Below are positions 58,239-64,000 of a DNA stretch of 64,000 bases, one piece after another (within the stretch, counting starts at the first letter, position 1; each line of letters starts with the position of its first letter). The stretch spans positions 7,853 to 71,852 of the forward strand of contig DATDMG010000561.1 of the NCBI GenBank assembly GCA_036518955.1, in the 5' to 3' direction. The stretch is from DATDMG01 sp036518955. Lineage in GTDB: Bacteria > Actinomycetota > Actinomycetes > Actinomycetales > Kineosporiaceae. The notes beneath the pieces are model-generated. The model was not told where the DNA came from. It saw only the letters and a list, made by a program, of their open reading frames with translations, and ran no database searches. A program made the translations under genes and the position numbers.

Positions 58239-59239
58239 GTGTCACCTTCCCGGAGGTGGTTCGGGTCGGGCGACGCTGCCCGGTTACGTACGGTGCTGGC
58301 GCCGACGGGCCGGATCAGCTCGCCGATGCCCTCCTCGAGCAACCCGGCGGCCAGCTCCTTGCCGAGCCGGTCCGCGGCGTCCACCGGACCGGTGGTGGAC
58401 CGGCGCACGCAGACCGAGCCGTCCGGCGCGGCGACGACGGCGCGCAGCGACAGCTCCTCGCCCTCGTCACCCTCGGCTACCTCGGCCAGCGCACCCAGCG
58501 GCGCGGTGCACCCCGCCTCGAGGGCGGCCAACAGGGACCGCTCGGCGGACACCGCCGCCCGGGTCGGCCGGTCATCGAGCCGCGCCAGCAGGCTCGCCAG
58601 CGGCTCGTCGGCGGCGCGGTCACGGCACTCGACGGCCAGGGCGCCCTGCCCGGGCGCGGGGAGCATGACGAGCGGGTCGAGCACCTCGGTCGCCTCGTCG
58701 GCGCGGCCCAGCCGGACCAACCCGGCTCGCGCCACGACCACGCCGTCCAGCCGCCCCTCGGCCACGAACCGCAACCGGGTGTCGACGTTGCCACGCAGGT
58801 CGACGACCTCCAGCCCCAGACCCAGCGCGCGCAGTTGCGCGGCGCGTCGAGGGGATCCGGTGCCGATCCGAGCGCCCGTGGGCAGCTCGCCGAGGGTCGA
58901 CCCGGCCCGGGCGACGAGGACGTCGCGTGGGTCCTCCCGCGGCGGTACCGCCGCGAGCAGGAGCCCCGCGGCGGGCGCCGTCGGCAGGTCCTTGAGCGAG
59001 TGGACGACGATGTCGACCTCGCCGCCGAGCAGGGCCTGTCGCAACCGGGTGACGAAGACGCCCACCCCGCCGAACGACGACAGCGGTGCGGACGACACGT
59101 CGCCGTGGCTGGTCATCTCGACCAGCTCGACGCTGATCCGGACCCCGGCCGCCACGCCCGTAGTCTCCAGCCAGGCGGCGACCCAGCGGGACTGGGCCGT
59201 GGCCAGCGCGCTGCGTCGGGTACCGAGCCGCACGATCAT
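58235..59239 (-). CDS. hemC: Hydroxymethylbilane synthase
   Basis: Polymerises four porphobilinogens to hydroxymethylbilane. 334 residues. LGTRRSALATAQSRWVA at the start, VHSLKDLPTAPAAG, RIGTGSPRRAAQLRALG and the dipyrromethane cofactor Cys in LEAGCTAPLGAL. Overlaps the upstream hemA by four bases and the downstream fusion by four. Confidence 0.95.
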   Translation of the reverse strand: MIVRLGTRRSALATAQSRWVAAWLETTGVAAGVRISVELVEMTSHGDVSSAPLSSFGGVGVFVTRLRQALLGGEVDIVVHSLKDLPTAPAAGLLLAAVPPREDPRDVLVARAGSTLGELPTGARIGTGSPRRAAQLRALGLGLEVVDLRGNVDTRLRFVAEGRLDGVVVARAGLVRLGRADEATEVLDPLVMLPAPGQGALAVECRDRAADEPLASLLARLDDRPTRAAVSAERSLLAALEAGCTAPLGALAEVAEGDEGEELSLRAVVAAPDGSVCVRRSTTGPVDAADRLGKELAAGLLEEGIGELIRPVGASTVRNRAASPDPNHLREGDT

Positions 59240-60564
59240 GCCGTGCTCCCGACGGCGACGGCAGCGGCCGCCACCCCGTTCACCGAGCTCACCGCGTCGA
59301 CCGCGCCGAGGTCGAGGTCGAACAGTTCACGCAGGGCCTCCGCATAGCTGGTACCGCCGGGTGCCCCGGCGAGTTGCTTGATCCTCACGGTCGGCGTGTG
59401 CAGCAGCTTCTCCACCACGCGGTGCACCGTCCGCTCGACCTCGGCGCGGACCCTGGCGTCGACGTCGTCGCCCAGCCGCCCGGCGAGCCGGGTCAGCTCG
59501 GACTCCACCACCGACCGGGCCAGGGCCCGCAGGGCGACGACCGTCGGCGCCACGGCCTCGGCCCGCTGGCTCGCCAGGAAGGCCTCGAGCTCCTCCGCCA
59601 CCAGGGCACGGACGTCCGCCACGTCGTCGCTGACCGACTCCGAGATCAGCCGCTGCCCGAGCAACTCCAGGTCGATCACCCGGACGCCGTCGATGTGGGC
59701 CACACGGTGCTCGACGTCACGGGGGAGGGCCAGGTCGACGTACGCCTGTGGGCGGCCCCGGACCTGCTGCGCCGCCCGGGCCAGCTCGACGTCGATGACG
59801 TGGCCCACCGCGCCGGTGCAGGAGATCACGATGTCCGCGGAGCCCAGGGCCTCGGGCAGGACGTCGAACGGGGTGACCCCGCCGCCGACGCCGGCGGCGA
59901 GCCGCTCGGCCCGAGCGTGTGTACGGTTCGTGACCGAGATCTCGCCGGCCCCCAGCCGGGCCGCGGTGGCGACCGCCAAACCGCTCATCGCACCCGCTCC
60001 GACGACGAGGACGTGGGCACGGTTCAGCGGCCCGACGAACTCGGAGGCCGCCTCCAGCCCGGCCTCCACCAGCGAGTGACCGGCCTTGTCCAGCGCGGTC
60101 TCGGTGTGGGCGCGCTTGCCGAGCCGCAGCGCGTGCTGCAGCACCGCCTGCAGGAAGCGGCCCACCGAGCCGCACTCCTGCGCCGCGCGCATCGCCGTCC
60201 GGACCTGGCCCAGGATCTGCTGCTCGCCCACCGCCATGGAGTCCAGCCCGCACACCACCCCGAAGATGTGGGTGACCGCAGCGGCCTCGTAGTGCACGTA
60301 CAGGTGGTCGGTGAGCTCGGACAGCTCGATCCCGGTCGCCTCGGCGAGCCGGTCCCCGATGTCGGCGACCCCGCCGTGGAACTTGCTCACCTCGGCGTAG
60401 ATTTCCAGGCGGTTGCAGGTGGAGAGCGCGACCGCCTCGGCGATGTGCGCGCCCCGGCAGAGGACGCTCTCCAACCGGCGGCACTGCGCGGACGTCAGCG
60501 CGACCCGCTCGAGCAGCCGCAGCGGCGCCGTTCGGTAGGACAGCCCGACCACCAACAGGCTCAC
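59236..60564 (-). CDS. hemA: Glutamyl-tRNA reductase
   Basis: First committed step of tetrapyrrole synthesis, reducing glutamyl-tRNA with NADPH. 442 residues from a GTG at 60564 that overlaps the rex stop by four bases; longer frames run back into rex. The catalytic Cys is in ALSTCNRLEIYAEV near residue 50, followed by DSMAVGEQQILGQVR and the NADPH fold VLVVGAGAMSGLAV. Confidence 0.95.
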   Translation of the reverse strand: MSLLVVGLSYRTAPLRLLERVALTSAQCRRLESVLCRGAHIAEAVALSTCNRLEIYAEVSKFHGGVADIGDRLAEATGIELSELTDHLYVHYEAAAVTHIFGVVCGLDSMAVGEQQILGQVRTAMRAAQECGSVGRFLQAVLQHALRLGKRAHTETALDKAGHSLVEAGLEAASEFVGPLNRAHVLVVGAGAMSGLAVATAARLGAGEISVTNRTHARAERLAAGVGGGVTPFDVLPEALGSADIVISCTGAVGHVIDVELARAAQQVRGRPQAYVDLALPRDVEHRVAHIDGVRVIDLELLGQRLISESVSDDVADVRALVAEELEAFLASQRAEAVAPTVVALRALARSVVESELTRLAGRLGDDVDARVRAEVERTVHRVVEKLLHTPTVRIKQLAGAPGGTSYAEALRELFDLDLGAVDAVSSVNGVAAAAVAVGSTA

Positions 60565-61310
60565 CGGGCGAGTCCCGTCAGACCGGGCCGCGCCAGTGGT
60601 TGGCTGGTGACGTCGAGCGCGTCGCCCAACTGGGTGACGGCGCCGCGCTGCTCGTGGAAGGCCAGGATCTGCAGCTCGGTCGACAGGTCCACCTTGCGGA
60701 CCATCACGCCCTCCGGAACGTCGAGCACGCACGGCGCGAAGTTGAGCACGCTGGTCACCCCGGCCGCCACGAGCCGGTCGCAGACCGGCTGGGCGGCCGA
60801 GGCGGGCGTGGCCACGACCCCGATGTGGACGCCCTCCGCCCGGACGACCTCCTCGAGGTCGTCGATCGAGCGGACCCGCAGTCCGGCGACGTCCTCGCCG
60901 ATGAGCCGGCGGTCGGCGTCCAGCAGGGCGACCACGGTGAAGCCGCGGGAGGCGAAGCCGCCGTAGTTGGCCAGGGCATGGCCCAGGTTGCCCACCCCGA
61001 TGATCGCCACTCGCCAGTCCTGGGTGAGCCCCAACTCGCGGGAGATCTGGTACACGAGGTACTCGACGTCGTAGCCGACCCCCCGGGTGCCGTAGGAGCC
61101 GAGGTGCGAGAGGTCCTTGCGCAGCTTGGCGGACCCTACCCCGGCCGCTGCGGCGAGCTCCTCGGAGGATACGGTGGCCACGCCGTCCTCGGCCAGCGTC
61201 GTCAGCGCCCGGAGGTAGACGGGCAGCCGGGCGACGGTCGCGTCAGGGATACCGACCGCCCGCGTGGGCCGGCCCGGCCCGGCCAGCCGGGTCGGGCGGG
61301 AGCTGGACAC
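60561..61310 (-). CDS. rex: Redox-sensing transcriptional repressor Rex
   Basis: Repressor that senses the NADH/NAD+ ratio; NADH releases it from DNA. 249 residues from a GTG at 61310 with AAGGAG ten bases upstream. The N-terminal winged helix (residues about 28-85) includes TVSSEELAAAAGVGSAKLRK and DLSHLGSYGTRGVGY. The Rossmann domain follows with VAIIGVGNLGHALANY and the C-terminal domain-swapped helix. First gene of the rex-hem-ccs run, with its own operator upstream, as known for Streptomyces coelicolor rex. Confidence 0.96.
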   Translation of the reverse strand: MSSSRPTRLAGPGRPTRAVGIPDATVARLPVYLRALTTLAEDGVATVSSEELAAAAGVGSAKLRKDLSHLGSYGTRGVGYDVEYLVYQISRELGLTQDWRVAIIGVGNLGHALANYGGFASRGFTVVALLDADRRLIGEDVAGLRVRSIDDLEEVVRAEGVHIGVVATPASAAQPVCDRLVAAGVTSVLNFAPCVLDVPEGVMVRKVDLSTELQILAFHEQRGAVTQLGDALDVTSQPLARPGLTGLAR

Positions 61311-61359
61311 CAAGGCGCCGTCTCCTTGTCTCGCGGGGGCCTGCCGGGTTCGCCCCTTC

Positions 61360-61388
61360 AGGGTAGGGACTTGTGAACGCGCGCACAA
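61360..61388 (-). promoter_or_regulatory. Rex operator overlapping the rex promoter
   Basis: TTGTGAACGCGCGCACAA at 61371-61388 is a close match to the Rex operator. Read on the minus strand, a -35-like TTGTGC (61383-61388) and a -10-like TACCCT (61360-61365) are exactly 17 bases apart, with the operator covering the -35 and most of the spacer. Binding would block transcription, so rex and the heme/cytochrome genes behind it are probably autoregulated. Confidence 0.85.
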
Positions 61389-61486
61389 AGTTGACGTAGG
61401 GCCGGACCAGATGCCGGGACGGCACCGCCCGGTGCCTCTCCGAACCGAGGTCACGATCGCCTCATACCTCCCGGACACCTTTCTGA

Positions 61487-61804
61487 TCAGCGACGACGCC
61501 ACCAACGGCGGCGCGACAGGGTCCGTCGCAGGCGCCGGGAATCCACGCGCCAGTAATCGTGCGGGCGCCCGTCGACGAAAACCACAGGTATCTGCTCGGC
61601 ATACCGCTCGGCCAGCTGAACATCGTGCAGAATGGACACTTCACGCCATTCCACCCCGAGCTCCTCGCTGACCGAGCGGACGACGTCACGCGCGGTGTCA
61701 CAGAGGTGACAGCCTGGCTTGCCGACGAGGACGACGCGGGCTCCAGCACCGATGGGAGGAAGGTCACTTTCCGCGAAGCCCTCCGGTGGGCTCTCCGACG
61801 ACAC
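61487..61804 (-). CDS. Glutaredoxin-like protein
   Basis: Small thioredoxin-fold protein of 105 residues with the redox motif CHLC (Cys32 and Cys35) in GKPGCHLCDTARDVV and the IPVVFVDG cis-Pro loop. It belongs to the DUF836/glutaredoxin-like group that often precedes rex in actinomycetes. The basic C-terminus is Arg/Trp-rich. The 176-base gap to rex holds the Rex promoter. Confidence 0.88.
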   Translation of the reverse strand: MSSESPPEGFAESDLPPIGAGARVVLVGKPGCHLCDTARDVVRSVSEELGVEWREVSILHDVQLAERYAEQIPVVFVDGRPHDYWRVDSRRLRRTLSRRRWWRRR

Positions 61805-61943
61805 GCCGCCAGCCTAGCCGTTCACACGCCTGCATCAGGTCAAACGAATCACTCGGGGAACGGAGCACGCCACGCAGCGTGCACGAAGAGGTCACCCGAA
61901 GCACCCTCTCGAACGCTATGGCGGAGCCGTCAGCGCCGATACA

Positions 61944-62858
61944 GTGACGGGCATGTCGGCATTCGGCGGGTCGCGCCCACAACGCCGCGGCCCGGGGGCC
62001 GCCGCGTCCGATTCAGCAGTGGTGGCCGGGGAGGCGTCCGCCGAGCAGGCGTCGGCGCACGCCGCGGTCAGCGGTCCGATCACGATCGATCCGTCGGCGG
62101 CGGCCTTCTTCGACGTGGACAACACGATCATGCGTGGGGCGTCGATCTTCCAGCTCGCGCGCGGGCTCTACCGGCGGAAGTTCTTCACCCTGCGCGACCT
62201 GGCGGGGTGGGGCTGGCAACAGCTCCAGTTCCAGCTCCTCGGGGAGAACCTGGAGCACGTCCAGGCCATCCAGGAGCAGGCCTTGAGCTTCGTGAAAGGA
62301 CACTCGGTCGCCGAACTGCGGGCGATCGGCGAGGAGATCTTCGACGAGTTCATCGCTGACAAGATCTGGCCGGGAACCTACGCGCTGGCGATGATGCACA
62401 TGGAGGCCGGCCAGCGGGTCTGGCTGGTCACCGCGACCCCGGTCGAGGTGGCCGAGGTGATCTCGCAGCGGCTCGGCCTGACCGGTGCCCTGGGTACCGT
62501 CGCCGAGCACGTGGACGGCGTGTACACCGGGCGCCTCGTCGGCCAGCCGATGCACGGCCAGGCGAAGGCCGAGGCCGTCCGGGCGCTGGCTGCCCGAGAG
62601 GGCCTCGAGCTGCAGCATTGCTCCGCGTACAGCGACTCCGCGAACGACATCCCGCTGCTGCAACTCGTCGGGAACCCGTGCGCGGTCAACCCGGACAAGG
62701 CGCTGCGTGCCCACGCCCGCGCCCAGAGCTGGCGGATCCGGGACTACCGGACCGGTCGCAAGGCCGCCCGGGTCGCCGTACCCGTCGCCGCCGGAGCAGG
62801 CGCGATCGCCGGGGCGGCGCTGGGAGCCGCCGCGGTGAGCCGACGGATCCGCGCCTGA
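61944..62858 (+). CDS. HAD-IB family hydrolase (SerB-like)
   Basis: Phosphatase of the haloacid dehalogenase superfamily. 304 residues (a start three codons later is possible). Catalytic Asp57 and Asp59 in FFDVDNTIMRG, TATPVEVAEVIS for the second motif and YSDSANDIPLL for metal binding. The C-terminus carries an Ala/Gly-rich hydrophobic stretch, so it may be membrane-associated. Members next to acyltransferases, as here, may act on lysophospholipid phosphates, but that is inferred from context only. Confidence 0.88.
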   Translation: MTGMSAFGGSRPQRRGPGAAASDSAVVAGEASAEQASAHAAVSGPITIDPSAAAFFDVDNTIMRGASIFQLARGLYRRKFFTLRDLAGWGWQQLQFQLLGENLEHVQAIQEQALSFVKGHSVAELRAIGEEIFDEFIADKIWPGTYALAMMHMEAGQRVWLVTATPVEVAEVISQRLGLTGALGTVAEHVDGVYTGRLVGQPMHGQAKAEAVRALAAREGLELQHCSAYSDSANDIPLLQLVGNPCAVNPDKALRAHARAQSWRIRDYRTGRKAARVAVPVAAGAGAIAGAALGAAAVSRRIRA

Positions 62859-62889
62859 CGACCCAGGAGCTCGGGACACCGGCCTGCGG

Positions 62890-62920
62890 TGATCCGTGCG
62901 GCCACCGGCCGCACGGATCA
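62890..62920. terminator. 14-bp hairpin between HAD and acyltransferase genes
   Basis: TGATCCGTGCGGCC at 62890-62903 pairs perfectly with 62907-62920 around a 3-base loop. It lies between the converging ends of the two genes and is probably a bidirectional terminator. Confidence 0.75.
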
Positions 62921-62949
62921 GAAGAGCCACGGACTCGGCGGAAGACCGA

Positions 62950-63975
62950 TCAGAAGAACACCGATCGCCGCTGGACCAACAACGAGTACAGGGTCTGCTG
63001 GATGGTCTGGCGTACCTGGTCGGTGAGGTCGAAGACGACCATCGGGTCGTCCGCCGGGCCGGGGCCGAGCTCGTCCGTCGCCAACGGAGTGCCGAACTCG
63101 ATCAGCCACTTGCTCGGCAGCGGGATCATCCCCAGCAGGCCCAGCAGCGGCCAGGTCGGGGTGATCGGCGCGTAGGGCAGACCGAGGATCCGGGCGACCG
63201 CCGGCATGTCACCGATGATCGGGTACGACTCCTCCGCACCGACGATCGCGCACGGCACGATCGGCGTCCGCGTCTTGAGTGCTGCCGAGACGAACCCGCC
63301 GCGCCCGAACCGCTGGAGCTTGTACCGCTCGCTGAAGGGCTTGCCGATCCCCTTGAAGCCCTCCGGCCAGACGCCGACCAGCTCGCCGGAGGACAGCAGC
63401 CGCTCGGCATCCGCGTTGCTCGCCAGGGTGGCGCCACCCTTGCGGGCGAGCTCTCCCAGCACCGGGGTCGAGAACACCAGGTCCGCCCCCAGCATGCGCA
63501 GATGCCGGTGCTTCGGGTGTTCGTCGTGGACGGCGATCTGCGTCATCAGGGAGTCGAGCGCGATGGCGCCCGAGTGGTTGGCGACGAGCAGGGCGCCACC
63601 GGTGTCCGGAATGTTCTGGATCCCGCGAACCTCGACCCGGAACCAGTGCCGGTACAGCGGCCGCAACAGGTTCAGCAGCACGGTGTCGGTCAGGTCGGGG
63701 TCGAACCCGAACTCGTCGACCTCGTAGTCCCCGGTCAGCCGCCGCCGCAGGAACGCCAGCAACGAGACGATCTTCCGCTCCCACTCGCCGTTCGAGCCGG
63801 GGGGGCCAGGGACGTCGGCGAGCGCCTGCCCGGTCCGGCCGGCCGCGTCCGCGATCGCCACCAGTCGCTCGCCTCCGGGGGTGCGCCGGGAAGCACCCGC
63901 CCGGACCCGAGGGGCGCCGCTCCGGGCGGAGTCGGCCGCCATCACCCGGACGACCGGACGCCGCCGCGGGCCCAC
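62950..63975 (-). CDS. 1-acylglycerol-3-phosphate acyltransferase-like protein
   Basis: PlsC-type acyltransferase acting on glycerolipids. At least 341 residues; the GTG at 63975 is used, but the frame stays open to the right edge, so the true start may lie outside, or at 63942. The catalytic NHSGAIALD box (HX4D), the VWPEGFKGIGKPF substrate loop and the IVPCAIVGAEESYP strand are present. The N-terminal 75 residues are basic and disordered. Paired with a HAD-IB phosphatase in convergent orientation. Acyl acceptor uncertain. Confidence 0.85.
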   Translation of the reverse strand: MGPRRRPVVRVMAADSARSGAPRVRAGASRRTPGGERLVAIADAAGRTGQALADVPGPPGSNGEWERKIVSLLAFLRRRLTGDYEVDEFGFDPDLTDTVLLNLLRPLYRHWFRVEVRGIQNIPDTGGALLVANHSGAIALDSLMTQIAVHDEHPKHRHLRMLGADLVFSTPVLGELARKGGATLASNADAERLLSSGELVGVWPEGFKGIGKPFSERYKLQRFGRGGFVSAALKTRTPIVPCAIVGAEESYPIIGDMPAVARILGLPYAPITPTWPLLGLLGMIPLPSKWLIEFGTPLATDELGPGPADDPMVVFDLTDQVRQTIQQTLYSLLVQRRSVFF

Positions 63976-64000
63976 CCGGACCCTGAGGGCCGCCGACCCG

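Noticed and set aside
56709..59381. 890-codon open frame on the plus strand
   Set aside because: Antisense to cobA/hemD and hemC, with no recognisable family.

Overview
The window is very GC-rich (well above 70% by eye, not computed), has few intergenic gaps, and uses GTG starts and 4-base ATGA/GTGA gene overlaps throughout. Gene content and order (Rex with hemACDB, a CobA-HemD fusion, a full nuoA-N operon, futalosine-independent men genes, Ccs/Res cytochrome c maturation, DUF4229) fit a free-living aerobic actinomycete. Frankiales, Geodermatophilales or Pseudonocardiales are plausible, but the sequence does not fix the genus.

Layout. 1-7.3 kb: a second, incomplete complex I locus on the minus strand (nuoA2-B2-C2-H2, then nuoI2 running off the left edge), interrupted by a family S9 peptidase gene and a strong bidirectional hairpin. 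7.4-11.4 kb: an Lrp/AsnC regulator divergent from korAB, a 2-oxoacid:ferredoxin oxidoreductase. 11.2-16.9 kb: a probable glycosyltransferase, a RarD transporter, an ATP-dependent DNA ligase with a LigD-type polymerase (end-joining pair), and a winged-helix protein. 16.9-34.5 kb: a polyprenyl diphosphate synthase gene at the end of a complete minus-strand nuoA-N operon. 34.8-47.8 kb: menaquinone genes menG, menF, menD, menB, menE and menA on both strands, broken up by accessory genes (a secreted I36-type inhibitor, a secreted S1 protease, a GntR regulator and small or unknown proteins). 47.9-48.8 kb: two small membrane proteins. 48.9-61.3 kb: one minus-strand run of twelve genes, rex-hemA-hemC-cobA/hemD-hemB-marR-hemL-phosphatase-resA-ccdA-resB-ccsB. 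61.5-64 kb: a glutaredoxin-like protein, a HAD-IB phosphatase and a phospholipid acyltransferase.

How it works together. Most of the window builds and controls the respiratory chain: complex I (nuo), its quinone (polyprenyl synthase plus men), and heme with its attachment to cytochrome c (hem, ccs/res). Two near-consensus Rex operators, one in the rex promoter and one upstream of nuoA, suggest that the NADH/NAD+ ratio controls the heme/cytochrome and complex I operons together. The second nuo locus shows no NuoE, F or G (the NADH module) and no NuoD. It lies next to korAB, which makes reduced ferredoxin. A ferredoxin-fed complex I variant is the most interesting hypothesis here, but the rest of that locus lies outside the window.

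No rRNA, tRNA, CRISPR array, insertion sequence or complete prophage was recognised.
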